27,587 bases of DNA from Bacillota bacterium (GTDB lineage: Bacteria; Bacillota; Limnochordia; Darwinibacteriales; DTU012). Under the pieces are notes generated by a model. It ran no database searches. It was not told where the DNA came from and saw only the letters and a list, made by a program, of their open reading frames with translations. Location of the stretch: positions 1 through 27,587 of the forward strand of contig JAAYLQ010000178.1 in NCBI GenBank assembly GCA_012521805.1, read 5' to 3'. Below are positions 15,215-23,997 of this stretch, piece by piece. The translations under genes and the position numbers were made by a program. Every line of letters starts with the position of its first letter. The stretch's first letter is position 1.

Positions 15215-16351
15215 CTCCTCCTCAGTAGGCACCCATTTGACGGTAAAAGCTGGTGCAGCCAGTTCTACCCCGGCTGATTTTAGTTTTGCTTCAATTGTCT
15301 TGGCTGCACCGCCAGCCCACCCTTGAGAACCAAAAGCTAACCCAAACTTACCTTCAGCTTTAAGACCGATCAGCTCATCAAGTAAAGGGGAAACTGTGGT
15401 CAGCGTATCATTATAGTATGTGGGTGAACCAATAAAGACACCCCGGGCATCAAAAATATTGGTAATAATATCATTGTGGTCAGATTTGGAAATCTGATAA
15501 AGAATTCCTCGATAACCGGCATCTGTTACTCCTTCCAACAGCGCATGGGCCAGCTTAGCTGTGCTCTGCCACATCGTATCATAAGCAATTACAATCTTTT
15601 TCTCCGCTGCACCCTGCGCCCAGCGCTGATAGGCCTCAATGATCACCTCAGGATTACCGCGCCAGATAAAACCGTGGCTGGGAGCAATCATATCAATCTC
15701 CAATCCTAGCTCGGCAACCTCCTCCAGCTTCTTTAAAACTAAACGTGAGAATGGATTAAGAATATTTGCGTAGTATTTTTGTGCTTCAAACATTACTAAC
15801 CCAAGGTCAACCTCATCTGCAAAGCGAAAGTTAGAAGCATAATGCTGTCCAAAAGCATCGTTTGGCAGAAGCAGCTTTAGTTCCGAGATATAAGTGAACA
15901 TGCTGTCCGGCCAGTGAAGCATCGGCGCCTCAATAAATGAAAATGTATACTTACCAGTGTTGATTGAATCGCCGGTTTTCACAACTGTAATATTGTAATC
16001 AGTGAAGAACAGCTTCTTAATTCCCTTTTCTGCATTAGCAGTAGCATAAACTTTAGCCTTAGGATTCAGCTTCATAATTTCGGGAAAAGCGCCGATATGA
16101 TCAGATTCAATGTGGTTGATGATCACATTATCAATTTTACTCGGATCGATGATTTCCCCGATATGCCTGATCAGATCTTCAGCAAAAGGTCCATAAACTG
16201 TATCCACCAGCGTAATTTGGTCGTCAACAACTAGATAAGCATTGTATGTGGTGCCTCGCGGAGTGGAATAGGCAGGACCGTGAAAGGTGCGGATGTTCCA
16301 ATCGACCGCACCCACCCAATAAACATTCGGTTTAATTTGCACACTAGACAT
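15173..16351 (-). CDS. FprA-type flavodiiron protein (O2/NO reductase)
   Basis: A 392-residue A-type flavoprotein. The N-terminal beta-lactamase-fold domain carries all expected diiron ligands: HIESDH (His80, Glu82, Asp84, His85), His146 in MLHWPDS, Asp165 in NDAFGQH and His226 in PSHGFIW. The C-terminal flavodoxin domain (from about 250) starts KIVIAYDTMWQSTAKLA and includes IGSPTYYNDTL. These cytosolic enzymes reduce O2 to water and/or NO to N2O in anaerobes. It starts at ATG with AAGGGAG 7 nt upstream and appears monocistronic, downstream of the glnS terminator. Its 3' end overlaps ogt. Confidence 0.95.
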   Translation of the reverse strand: MSSVQIKPNVYWVGAVDWNIRTFHGPAYSTPRGTTYNAYLVVDDQITLVDTVYGPFAEDLIRHIGEIIDPSKIDNVIINHIESDHIGAFPEIMKLNPKAKVYATANAEKGIKKLFFTDYNITVVKTGDSINTGKYTFSFIEAPMLHWPDSMFTYISELKLLLPNDAFGQHYASNFRFADEVDLGLVMFEAQKYYANILNPFSRLVLKKLEEVAELGLEIDMIAPSHGFIWRGNPEVIIEAYQRWAQGAAEKKIVIAYDTMWQSTAKLAHALLEGVTDAGYRGILYQISKSDHNDIITNIFDARGVFIGSPTYYNDTLTTVSPLLDELIGLKAEGKFGLAFGSQGWAGGAAKTIEAKLKSAGVELAAPAFTVKWVPTEEELDQARSLARSILS

Positions 16352-16426
16352 AATAAAACTCCCTTCTTTTCAGCACACTGCTATTTTTGTTAGTGTTGTT
16401 AATTAAAACCGTTTTTATGAACAAAG

Positions 16427-16465
16427 AAAAAACATGCGAGGACTAAATTGATCCCCACATGTTTT
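16427..16465 (-). terminator. Intrinsic terminator of glnS
   Basis: On the minus strand, AAAACATG and CATGTTTT form an 8-bp outer stem, extended inward by about six pairs including G-U pairs (GGGGA with TCCT), then a T-rich tail (TTTTTTCTTTG). It begins 12 nt after the glnS stop and separates glnS from the flavodiiron gene. Confidence 0.85.
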
Positions 16466-16477
16466 ATGGACAACTTC

Positions 16478-18157
16478 TCACTTCTGCGGCCGATATGAGC
16501 TTTTGAGATGGACGATGCGGTTAAAGACTAAGTTGTCTTTGGAACCTAATTTACTGTCCAACACGTAGAATCCGTTGCGCAGGAACTGATAATGGGTTGC
16601 TCCCTGATCGATAAAATTAAGAATAGCTGGTTCAATCACCGCATTAGTGAAATCCTGCCGCGAATTCTGGTTAATTGATTCCAGCAGATTATCCTCTTCC
16701 GGAGGATTTGAGAACAAAGGTTCGTAATGGCGCACAGTGCAGCGGAGCGCTTCTTTAGCACTGACCCAATGAATCGTGCCTTTTACCTTCCGGCCGCTAA
16801 AACCTGACCCACTCTTGGTTTCTGGATCATAAGTACAGCGCAGCTCCACGATTTTGCCATTTTCATCTTTGATCACTTCATTGCATTTAAGATAGTAAGC
16901 ATGCTTCAACCTTACCTCACGGCCGACAGTTAAGCGGTTGTAATTTTTCGGAGGGTCCTCCATAAAGTCCTCCCGTTCAATATAAAGCTCACGGGTAAAG
17001 GGAACTTTGCGCGTGCCCATTGCATCAGTTTTATAGTTGTTATCCGCATCCAGATATTCCACAGTATCCGGATCCATATTGGTAATCACAACTTTAATCG
17101 GATCCACAACTGCCATCAGGCAGACTGCCTTTTCCATCAGATCCTGACGGACAAAGTACTCCAGCATCTCAACATCAACAGTACTTTCGGTTTTCGGCAC
17201 GCCAATCTCGTTTAAAAAGGCAAAAATCGCATCTTGAGTGTAACCTCTGCGGCGCATTCCCTGAATAGTCGGCAGTCTTGGGTCATCCCAACCCTCTAAA
17301 TACCCACTGTCAACCAACTGCTTGAGGTATCTCTTGCTGGTGACAACACCGCTGATATTTAAGCGGCCAAACTCAATTTGCTGAGGCAGTCTATTTGGTA
17401 AATCAAGGTTTTCTAAAACCCAGTTATATAACTCGCGGTTATTCACAAACTCATTTGAGCAGAGGGAATGGGTAATGCCCTCAATATAGTCCTGAATGGG
17501 ATGGGCAAAGTCGTACATCGGATAAATGCACCATTGATCCCCTGTGCGGTAGTGCTCTGCATGAATAATCCGATAGATCACCGGGTCCCGCATTACAATA
17601 TTGGGACTTGCCATATCGATCTTAGCCCGCAGTACTTTTTCCCCATCAGCAAACTTACCAGCCCGCATCTGTTCAAAGAGTTCCAGATTTTCCTCAACCG
17701 AGCGATCGCGATAAGGGCTGTTTTTACCCGGTTCTGTTAACGTACCCCGATATTCCCGAATTTCATCAGGCGAAAGGTCACAAACGTAGGCTTTACCTTT
17801 CTTAATTAAATAAACTGCATATTCATACATCTGCTCAAAATAGTCCGATCCATATAACGGCTCATCACCAAAATCTACACCAAGCCACTTAAAATCATCG
17901 ATAATCGCGTTGACATAAGAAATATCTTCTTTCAGTGGATTAGTATCGTCAAAGCGCAGATTAAACCTGCCGTTGTACTTCTTTGCGATCGAATAACTGA
18001 TATTGATCGCATAGGCACTGCCGATATGCAGAAAACCGTTGGGTTCGGGTGGAAAGCGGGTAACTACCTCTTCCAATCCGTTCGCAACATCCTCTGCCAC
18101 AATTTTATCAATAAAATTAGTTGGCTTGAGATTAATGCCTGTATTTTCTTTACTCAT
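16478..18157 (-). CDS. glnS: Glutaminyl-tRNA synthetase
   Basis: A 559-residue class I aminoacyl-tRNA synthetase that charges tRNA-Gln. It has the GlnRS/GluRS opening RFPPEPNGFLHIGSA and the RFDDTNPLKED motif, and two beta-barrel anticodon domains from about residue 340 (VDPIKVVITNM, RKVPFTRELYIEREDF). GlnRS rather than GluRS is shown by the length, the ITHSLCSNEF segment and the C-terminal barrels. Several consensus sites vary: HIGH is HIGS (44-47), the KMSKS-like site is VTSKR (272-276), and the usual 'EFxDHRxLYDW' reads EFVNNRELYNW. Many Bacillota lack GlnRS and use GatCAB, so its presence is informative. It starts at ATG with GAGAGG/GGGG upstream. Confidence 0.95.
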   Translation of the reverse strand: MSKENTGINLKPTNFIDKIVAEDVANGLEEVVTRFPPEPNGFLHIGSAYAINISYSIAKKYNGRFNLRFDDTNPLKEDISYVNAIIDDFKWLGVDFGDEPLYGSDYFEQMYEYAVYLIKKGKAYVCDLSPDEIREYRGTLTEPGKNSPYRDRSVEENLELFEQMRAGKFADGEKVLRAKIDMASPNIVMRDPVIYRIIHAEHYRTGDQWCIYPMYDFAHPIQDYIEGITHSLCSNEFVNNRELYNWVLENLDLPNRLPQQIEFGRLNISGVVTSKRYLKQLVDSGYLEGWDDPRLPTIQGMRRRGYTQDAIFAFLNEIGVPKTESTVDVEMLEYFVRQDLMEKAVCLMAVVDPIKVVITNMDPDTVEYLDADNNYKTDAMGTRKVPFTRELYIEREDFMEDPPKNYNRLTVGREVRLKHAYYLKCNEVIKDENGKIVELRCTYDPETKSGSGFSGRKVKGTIHWVSAKEALRCTVRHYEPLFSNPPEEDNLLESINQNSRQDFTNAVIEPAILNFIDQGATHYQFLRNGFYVLDSKLGSKDNLVFNRIVHLKSSYRPQK

Positions 18158-18197
18158 CTATCCCCATCCTCTCACTGCTGACAGCAATCTCTGCTTT

Positions 18198-18227
18198 ATT
18201 TTACCACTCTTGAAAGTATAAATACAA
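18198..18227 (-). promoter_or_regulatory. Candidate sigma-A promoter for glnS
   Basis: On the minus strand, TTGTAT (18222-18227), an 18-nt spacer and TAAAAT (18198-18203), ending about 40 nt before the glnS start. The -10 matches five of six consensus bases and the -35 only three of six. Confidence 0.45.
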
Positions 18228-18339
18228 GCGGTTCCTGCCGCTTTCCCCATCGACTTGATGCAGTTCTAACAATAAAATACACGTAATAGCACTTTATGTC
18301 AAATAATTTGCAGGAAATCCTCAGATTTTGAAGAATTTT

Positions 18340-18348
18340 TGTTACTAT
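18340..18348 (+). promoter_or_regulatory. Possible extended -10 promoter for the lipoprotein gene
   Basis: TGtTACTAT matches the extended -10 form TGnTATAAT (four of six in the hexamer) about 32 nt before the start codon. No good -35 is seen. Weak evidence. Confidence 0.3.
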
Positions 18349-18380
18349 GTAGGTAATTTTCTATCTAGGGGGAATCCGAA

Positions 18381-18839
18381 ATGAAAACGAGCTGGCGGTT
18401 CCCAGCAACCAAACTCCTGCTGATCACAGCAGTCTCGCTGTTCCTTACAGGCTGCTTTGGAATATTAACACCATCGCTCAAGATTAGAATTGAGCCTGAT
18501 CCCATCAAGTTTCAATTTGGAGACGAAAAGCAGGATGTTACACTGAAATTTACAACAGCAGGCTTAGGCAGTCTAACAGTAGATGAAGCAAAGCTAGAAT
18601 TACAGGATCCCGACAGCAAAGTAGTGTGGGCAACCTCAGTACCAATTGAGCAGTCCAGTGTTATTGTTCCTGGAATCACCATCGCAGAAGCAGTAACAAT
18701 TGATCTGCCGGCAGAGCTGACTTACCTCGACGAGCAGCTGTATAATGCGGAACTGAAAGGCAAAACCTACACCCTAATTATTACTATCACCGGAAGCATG
18801 GACCCAATAGTTTCCGAGGCTAAAGTTAACTTTGAATAA
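18381..18839 (+). CDS. Small predicted lipoprotein of unknown function
   Basis: A 152-residue protein with a type II signal peptide: a basic start, a hydrophobic core and lipobox LTGC with Cys25 as the acylation site. After the Cys come roughly 125 residues of beta-rich sequence (LKIRIEPDPIKFQFG, QDVTLKFTTAGLG, TLIITITGSMDPI), suggesting an immunoglobulin-like sandwich. I do not recognise a family. It starts at ATG with AGGGGG 8 nt upstream. It forms a single-gene unit divergent from glnS and closed by a strong terminator. Confidence 0.8.
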   Translation: MKTSWRFPATKLLLITAVSLFLTGCFGILTPSLKIRIEPDPIKFQFGDEKQDVTLKFTTAGLGSLTVDEAKLELQDPDSKVVWATSVPIEQSSVIVPGITIAEAVTIDLPAELTYLDEQLYNAELKGKTYTLIITITGSMDPIVSEAKVNFE

Positions 18840-18843
18840 ACGA

Positions 18844-18878
18844 AAGAGCTATCTCAGCAGATAGCTCTTCTCTTTTTT
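18844..18878 (+). terminator. Intrinsic terminator of the lipoprotein gene
   Basis: A perfect 11-bp stem, AAGAGCTATCT (18844-18854) with AGATAGCTCTT (18859-18869), loop CAGC, then TCTTTTTT. It starts 5 nt after the lipoprotein stop. It could also serve the convergent HEPN-CBS gene, but the minus-strand tail (TCGTTTATT) is weaker. Confidence 0.92.
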
Positions 18879-18883
18879 GAGAG

Positions 18884-19606
18884 CTATTTTAAATCGATGG
18901 TGTGGTAGATTTTTGGCAGATCAAAGACAGTAATAATTCCCAACAGCTGTCCTATTTCCGTACCGTCATCACTGATTAATATTGCTTGGATGCGTTTCCC
19001 CCGATGACTATAATCCTCAAAAATGCGCAGTACATCAAAGAGCGAGCAATCAGGAGCTACAAACTGATAGTTATCGGGATTATGGAGGTACCGGAGCACC
19101 GATTCCACCCGTTCTTGGCCTAAATTCAGGCCGTTGTCAATATGATCGGCTAACCAATAAGTAACCGCCTCCGCCGTTAGGATGCCGACAAAATTGGGGC
19201 CTTGGTAAACAGGGAGTTTGGAGAAAGCATTAGCATGCATCCGGCTGACAACTTCCCGTAAAGTATCGTCATGCCTGCACGTCACTACCGGACCTAAAAA
19301 GATCTCACCAACGGTGGGAGGGGTTCTGAGGAGATCCCGGATCCACTCTAAGCGCCTGACCACATCAGCATGGGGTTCGGCTATCGGTTCATCATTAATT
19401 CGCTCATGTACAATCGCGTTGCGCAGATCACCGTATTCTTTCAGCTCAACAGCAATATCCCGGACAAAAGGATCAATTCGCGCCGCTGCATCCACCAGCC
19501 GGTAAAAGGGGATATGCCGTTCGTTCTTGACGATTTTCCCCAATGCCTGCTCGATATCAATAAATGCATTGAGATAGCGCCGGGAGTTTTCATAAGTATC
19601 AGCCAT
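18884..19606 (-). CDS. HEPN-like N-terminal segment plus tandem CBS (Bateman) domain protein
   Basis: A 240-residue soluble protein. Residues 1-90 are helical and contain DLRNAIVHER with Arg62, Asn63 and His67, which matches the R-N-x3-H core of HEPN domains, often RNases. Two CBS domains follow: about 98-150 (VGEIFLGPVVTCRHDDTL, FSKLPVYQGPNFVGILTAE) and about 168-232 (CSLFDVLRIFEDYSH, IGQLLGIITVFDLPKIY). CBS pairs typically bind adenine nucleotides and control an attached domain. HEPN assignment rests on this motif and helical context only; it may be catalytically silent. It starts at ATG with AGGGGGG 7 nt upstream. It lies 63 bp after purD with no clear terminator between, so read-through from the purine operon is plausible. 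Confidence 0.8.
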   Translation of the reverse strand: MADTYENSRRYLNAFIDIEQALGKIVKNERHIPFYRLVDAAARIDPFVRDIAVELKEYGDLRNAIVHERINDEPIAEPHADVVRRLEWIRDLLRTPPTVGEIFLGPVVTCRHDDTLREVVSRMHANAFSKLPVYQGPNFVGILTAEAVTYWLADHIDNGLNLGQERVESVLRYLHNPDNYQFVAPDCSLFDVLRIFEDYSHRGKRIQAILISDDGTEIGQLLGIITVFDLPKIYHTIDLK

Positions 19607-19669
19607 ATCCTAACCCCCCTAACACCTGACTTACTGATTATTTCAATTGAAGCGGTAAGGATTCCTGCA

Positions 19670-20953
19670 TCAGCTGCCCGCTACCTGCTTCTGCCCCGAT
19701 TTAATCAGTGCCTTGTCTGCGATATCCCGCCGAAAATGCATGCCATCAAAACTGATGTCCCCAACTGCTGCGTAGACCAGGTTCTGCGCCTGTTTTAAGT
19801 CTGCTCCCTGCCCTACCACTGTAAGCACTCGTCCGCCAGCTGTTGCCAATTGATTTTGTTTAAGAGTGGTGCCTGCGTGAAACACAGCAGCTCCAGATCT
19901 AGCTTCCGCCTGCTCAACGCCATAGATCACCTTCCCTGTCGGATATGGTCCTGGGTAACCGCAGCTGGCCAGCACCACCCCCACCACCGCATTCCTGCTC
20001 CAGGTAATCTCTGCAGCCTGATCTAAACGGTGCTCCACACATGCTAGCATGATCTCCAGCAGATCTGCTTCCATCCGCGGTAAGACCACCTGAGCTTCTG
20101 GATCCCCAAAGCGGGCGTTAAATTCGATCACCTTTAACCCCTGTTCCGTCAGCATCAACCCAGCATAAAGCACTCCGGTAAAGCTGCGGTTTTCCCGAAC
20201 CAAGGCTTCCGCTGCCGGAATCAGCACCTTGTTTACCGCTGCTTCAATTACCGACTGATCAATGTGGGGCAGGGGTGAATAGGCACCCATTCCGCCAGTA
20301 TTGGGCCCTCTATCACCGTCGTAAACCTGCTTATGATCCTGGGCTGGTGCCATCGGGACAACGGTAGTGCCGTCAACAAAGGCCATCAGGGAAAGCTCTT
20401 CACCAGTCAGAAATTCTTCGATTATTACTTTCGGATGGGTTTGGAAGCATTCCCTTACTGCCGCAACCGCCTGCTCCCGGTCCCTGCAGACTACAACTCC
20501 TTTTCCTGCTGCTAGACCATCAGCTTTAACCACCAGGGGAACCCCTACAGAATTAATATAATCAAGGGCTGCCTGTTCATCGCTGAATACCTGATAAGCA
20601 GCTGTGGGGATACCATAGCGTTTCATCAAATCCTTCGCAAACGCTTTGCTGGATTCAATTTCAGCAGCAAGTTTAGATGGTCCAAAAATTTTCAATCCGG
20701 CAGCTTGAAACAGATCAACAATGCCTAAGCTGAGGGGTAGTTCCGGACCAACCACAGTCAAATCGATTTTCTGATTAAGGGCAAAGTCCAGCAGCTTGTG
20801 GATGTCCTCCGCATCAACAGCCACTGGGACCGCCACCTGCGCAGTTCCCCCATTTCCGGGAGCGCAGAACAGTTCGATTTCAGGATTATCTTTTTTTAGT
20901 TTCCAGCAGATTGCATGCTCGCGGCCGCCACCGCCAACTACAAGTACTCTCAT
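19670..20953 (-). CDS. purD: Phosphoribosylamine--glycine ligase (GAR synthetase)
   Basis: A 427-residue ATP-grasp enzyme for step 2 of de novo purine synthesis (phosphoribosylamine + glycine + ATP to GAR). It begins MRVLVVGGGGREHAICWKL, the N-terminal signature. The ATP-grasp core includes PLVVKADGLAAGKGVVV and the family signature RFGDPEAQVVLPRM. A GTG at 20960-20962 is open but touches the ribosome binding site; the ATG at 20951-20953 lies 8 nt after AAGGAG and 5 nt after the purN stop. It is the last pur gene; purH, which lies between purN and purD in Bacillus, is absent. Confidence 0.97.
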   Translation of the reverse strand: MRVLVVGGGGREHAICWKLKKDNPEIELFCAPGNGGTAQVAVPVAVDAEDIHKLLDFALNQKIDLTVVGPELPLSLGIVDLFQAAGLKIFGPSKLAAEIESSKAFAKDLMKRYGIPTAAYQVFSDEQAALDYINSVGVPLVVKADGLAAGKGVVVCRDREQAVAAVRECFQTHPKVIIEEFLTGEELSLMAFVDGTTVVPMAPAQDHKQVYDGDRGPNTGGMGAYSPLPHIDQSVIEAAVNKVLIPAAEALVRENRSFTGVLYAGLMLTEQGLKVIEFNARFGDPEAQVVLPRMEADLLEIMLACVEHRLDQAAEITWSRNAVVGVVLASCGYPGPYPTGKVIYGVEQAEARSGAAVFHAGTTLKQNQLATAGGRVLTVVGQGADLKQAQNLVYAAVGDISFDGMHFRRDIADKALIKSGQKQVAGS

Positions 20954-20958
20954 CCTCG

Positions 20959-21588
20959 TCACTCCTTAACCGCTTCATCAGGATTCTGCCAGCACACTTT
21001 TGTTCCATCCAGATAGATTCTGCCTAAAGCGCAGGCATAAACAATTTTGGGATAAAGCTCATGCTCCACCACATGGATCTTGCTGGACAGGGTGTTGTGG
21101 GTATCATCCAGCTCAACCGCTACCGGTTTCTGCACAATAATCGGACCTGTATCCATCCCGTAGTCCACAAAATGGACAGTAACACCAGTTACGCGAACAC
21201 CCGCTTTCAGCGCCTGACCAACCGCATCGATCCCAGGGAATGCCGGCAGCAGAGAAGGATGGAGATTGATCACTCTGCCTAAGTAGTGATCAAGCAGAGT
21301 TGGGCCGAGCAGGCGCATATATCCTGCCAGGGCAATAAAGTCGATCTGATACTGCTGCAGCTGTGCCAAAATGTACTGCTCAAACTGTTTTTTACTGGCA
21401 AAACGCCTGCGCTCCACTACCAATACCGGCGTGTGCCATTTGGCCGCCCGCTCCAACACCCCTGCTCCTGGTTGATCGCATACAAGCAGGGCGATTTCTG
21501 CCTTAGGACTCGTCAGCTTGGTAAAATACTGCATGATTGCTTCATAATTGGAACCGGAGCCAGAAGCAAATACCGCTATCCTAACCAC
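20959..21588 (-). CDS. purN: Phosphoribosylglycinamide formyltransferase (folate-dependent)
   Basis: A 209-residue GAR transformylase using 10-formyl-THF for step 3 of purine synthesis. It shows the phosphate loop ASGSGSNYEAI, the catalytic set Asn108, His110 (INLHPSLLPAFPG) and Asp146 (GMDTGPI), and GVTVHFVD between them. It starts at GTG, sharing one base with the purM stop (TAGTG), with GGAGGG 6 nt upstream, which suggests tight coupling. The start matches the family N-terminus (IAVFASGSGSN). Confidence 0.97.
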   Translation of the reverse strand: MVRIAVFASGSGSNYEAIMQYFTKLTSPKAEIALLVCDQPGAGVLERAAKWHTPVLVVERRRFASKKQFEQYILAQLQQYQIDFIALAGYMRLLGPTLLDHYLGRVINLHPSLLPAFPGIDAVGQALKAGVRVTGVTVHFVDYGMDTGPIIVQKPVAVELDDTHNTLSSKIHVVEHELYPKIVYACALGRIYLDGTKVCWQNPDEAVKE

Positions 21589-22598
21589 TAAGCTCCCTCC
21601 TTAAACACCACCTGTTGGTCGCCTGCAGTCACCCGACCAATGATATATGCTGATTCACCCTGGCGATGCAGCAGTTCAACTGCAGCCTCCGCTTGTTCAG
21701 GATCAACAACCAGTACCAGGCCAATACCCATGTTGAAAACATTGAACATCTCGGGATCAGGTAAAGAGCTGTACTGCTGCAGCTTAGTAAAGATTGGCAG
21801 AATCGGCCAGCTGCCCAGTATAATTTCTGCACTGCAGCCAGGAGGAAGGATGCGGGGAATATTCTCAATAAAGCCGCCACCGGTGATATGGGCAATGCCT
21901 TTTAACCGAAAGTGCTTAAGCAGACCTAGGACCTGCTTGACATAGATGCGGGTGGGAGTTAACAGCTCTGGACCAATCTCATTCAGATCCAAACTGTGAT
22001 CCGCAATAATTTTGCGCACTAACGAAAAACCATTGCTGTGGACACCACTGGAAGGCAGCCCGATCAGCACATCGCCAGGAGCAGCTTCCGCACCAGTAAT
22101 AATCTGATCTCGGTCAACAATCCCCACGCAAAAACCCGCTAAATCAAATTCTCCATCGGGATAAAAGCCGGGCATTTCAGCTGTCTCACCGCCTATCAAG
22201 GCACACCCTGCCTCGGTACAGCCATCAGCTATCCCTTTGACAACCTCTACTACTAATTCTGGGTTAATCTTGCCAGCGGCAAAGTAATCTAAGAAAAACA
22301 GGGGCTCAGCTCCTAGAGCAGCTACGTCATTCACGCACATCGCCACCAGGTCAATGCCGACTGTATCATATTTTCCAAGGGCAAAGGCCAGTTTTAATTT
22401 GGTGCCAACACCATCTGTACCAGAAACTAACACGGGATTTTTATACTTATCCAACGGTAAGGCGAATAATCCGCCAAATCCGCCTACATTGCTCAACACC
22501 TCAGGTCTTAATGTGCGGGCGACATGGCTTTTGATCCCTTTTACCGCCGCATAACCAGCAGCCAAATCAACCCCTGCTTGTTTATATGCCTCACTCAT
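21588..22598 (-). CDS. purM: Phosphoribosylformylglycinamidine cyclo-ligase (AIR synthetase)
   Basis: A 336-residue enzyme that closes the imidazole ring (FGAM + ATP to AIR). It begins MSEAYKQAGVDLAAGY, with VSGTDGVGTKLKLA, GIDLVAMCVNDVAALGAEPLFFLDY and GGETAEMPGFY in the usual places, and HITGGGFIENIPRILP late. The frame is open for 30 more codons into purF, but the ATG at 22596-22598 has GAGGAGG 6 nt upstream and overlaps the purF stop by 8 bp. Confidence 0.97.
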   Translation of the reverse strand: MSEAYKQAGVDLAAGYAAVKGIKSHVARTLRPEVLSNVGGFGGLFALPLDKYKNPVLVSGTDGVGTKLKLAFALGKYDTVGIDLVAMCVNDVAALGAEPLFFLDYFAAGKINPELVVEVVKGIADGCTEAGCALIGGETAEMPGFYPDGEFDLAGFCVGIVDRDQIITGAEAAPGDVLIGLPSSGVHSNGFSLVRKIIADHSLDLNEIGPELLTPTRIYVKQVLGLLKHFRLKGIAHITGGGFIENIPRILPPGCSAEIILGSWPILPIFTKLQQYSSLPDPEMFNVFNMGIGLVLVVDPEQAEAAVELLHRQGESAYIIGRVTAGDQQVVFKEGA

Positions 22599-23997
22599 TT
22601 TGCGCCTCCTCAGTTTGAAAATCAATCGTGGTCGGATATTTTCCATTAAAACAAGCCAGACATAAACCGTGATTATCATTGGTACCACGAATTGCTCGAA
22701 CTAAACCATCGATAGTAAGAAACTCCAATGAGTCCGCTCCAATATAACTCTGGATTTCTGCAACAGATTTATGAGTTACAATCAGTTCGTCATGGGATGA
22801 AATATCAATGCCGTAGAAACATGGATGAGCTACTGGCGGCGAACTGATCCGCACATGCACCGCCTTCACGCCTGCATCCCGCAGCAGGCGCACAATCCGG
22901 CGGCTGGTTGTTCCCCGAATGAGGGAATCGTCAACCATCACCACTGTCTTGCCTTCAACCACTTTCCGCACTACACTCAGCTTGAGCTTCACATCCCGGG
23001 TGCGAGATTCTTGCTTTCCTTGGATAAACGTGCGCCCTACATAGCGATTCTTTACCAGCCCCATCTCAAAAGGAATGCTCAGGGCTTCGGCATAGCCAAT
23101 TGCCGCAGATAAGCTGGAATCGGGAACTCCCAAAACTAAATCAGCCTCAACCGGACTTTCGGCAGCCAGCTGTTTTCCCAATTTTCTGCGAATCTGATGA
23201 ACACTGGTATTAGACGTTAAGTTGCTGTCAGGACGGGCAAAATAGATATATTCAAAGCTGCAGAATGCTGGACTTGGCTCCCCTATTTTAAGAGAGCGAA
23301 GCTGATCTTGCCCTACAACCACCATCTCCCCAGGTTCCACATGACGGATGTATTCTGCTTCAATCAGGTCAAAGGCACAGGTTTCAGAGGCAAAACAATA
23401 GCTGCCGCCTACTTTTCCTAAAGCCAGGGGCCGCAGGCCCTGGGGATCAAGGCAAGCAATCAACTTATTTTCAGCCAGCACCAGCAGGGCATAAGATCCC
23501 TCGATCACACCCAATGCATGCCTTAAGGCGGAGACCAGGTCATCATGGGGTGAGCGGGCAATTAAGTGGGCAATCACCTCTATATCACTGTTAGTTTGAA
23601 AAATCGAACCCTGCAGTTCTAACGAGCGGCGGATTTGAGCAGCATTTACCAGCGCTCCATTATGGGCAAGGGCAATTGTTCCAGCTCGATACTTAAAGAC
23701 CAAAGGTTGTACCTCAGTAATGGTAGGACTGCCGTTGGCATACATGACGTGTCCTACTGCACTCTCACCAGAGAGATCAAAGGCATCTCCGTTTCTAAAT
23801 ACATCAGTTACTAATCCCATTCCCTTATGGGTAGTGAACTTCCCCTGATCTACCGCCACAATGCCAGCACTTTCCTGACCGCGGTGCTGAAGAGCGTGCA
23901 GTCCGTAATAAACGAGTTCGCCGGCATGGGGGTGTCCATAGATCCCGAACACCCCACATGCTTCATGTAAACCTTTTGTCAGCTGGACATCAGGCAT
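22591..23997 (-). CDS. purF: Amidophosphoribosyltransferase
   Basis: A 468-residue enzyme for the committed step (PRPP + Gln to phosphoribosylamine). The N-terminal Ntn glutaminase needs Cys14 (HEACGVFGIYGH) freed by removal of a 13-residue propeptide, as in the B. subtilis type. HALQHRGQESAGI follows. The PRPP loop VVMVDDSLIRGTTS is in the C-terminal phosphoribosyltransferase domain. Fe-S cysteines are visible near the end in GLCLACFNGKYPT. The ATG at 23995-23997 gives a normal propeptide; an ATG at 24015 lacks a ribosome binding site. It overlaps purL by 19 bp. PurF consumes PRPP, the likely riboswitch ligand upstream. Confidence 0.97.
   Translation of the reverse strand: MPDVQLTKGLHEACGVFGIYGHPHAGELVYYGLHALQHRGQESAGIVAVDQGKFTTHKGMGLVTDVFRNGDAFDLSGESAVGHVMYANGSPTITEVQPLVFKYRAGTIALAHNGALVNAAQIRRSLELQGSIFQTNSDIEVIAHLIARSPHDDLVSALRHALGVIEGSYALLVLAENKLIACLDPQGLRPLALGKVGGSYCFASETCAFDLIEAEYIRHVEPGEMVVVGQDQLRSLKIGEPSPAFCSFEYIYFARPDSNLTSNTSVHQIRRKLGKQLAAESPVEADLVLGVPDSSLSAAIGYAEALSIPFEMGLVKNRYVGRTFIQGKQESRTRDVKLKLSVVRKVVEGKTVVMVDDSLIRGTTSRRIVRLLRDAGVKAVHVRISSPPVAHPCFYGIDISSHDELIVTHKSVAEIQSYIGADSLEFLTIDGLVRAIRGTNDNHGLCLACFNGKYPTTIDFQTEEAQNE

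Noticed and set aside
16405..16415. Small palindrome AAAACCGTTTT upstream of the flavodiiron gene, a possible operator.
   Set aside because: The arms are only 5 bp in AT-rich sequence, with no second copy in the window; chance is a sufficient explanation.
18210..18245. GGAACCGC within an AAGCGG/CCGCTT hairpin upstream of glnS, resembling part of a T-box (GGNACCGC).
   Set aside because: Only the 3' half of the T-box consensus matches. There is no stem I with a specifier and no terminator between it and glnS, so a T-box leader is not supported.
22599..22688. 30-codon N-terminal extension of purM, overlapping purF.
   Set aside because: The ATG at 22596-22598 has an ideal ribosome binding site and matches the family N-terminus; the extension is out-of-frame purF sequence.
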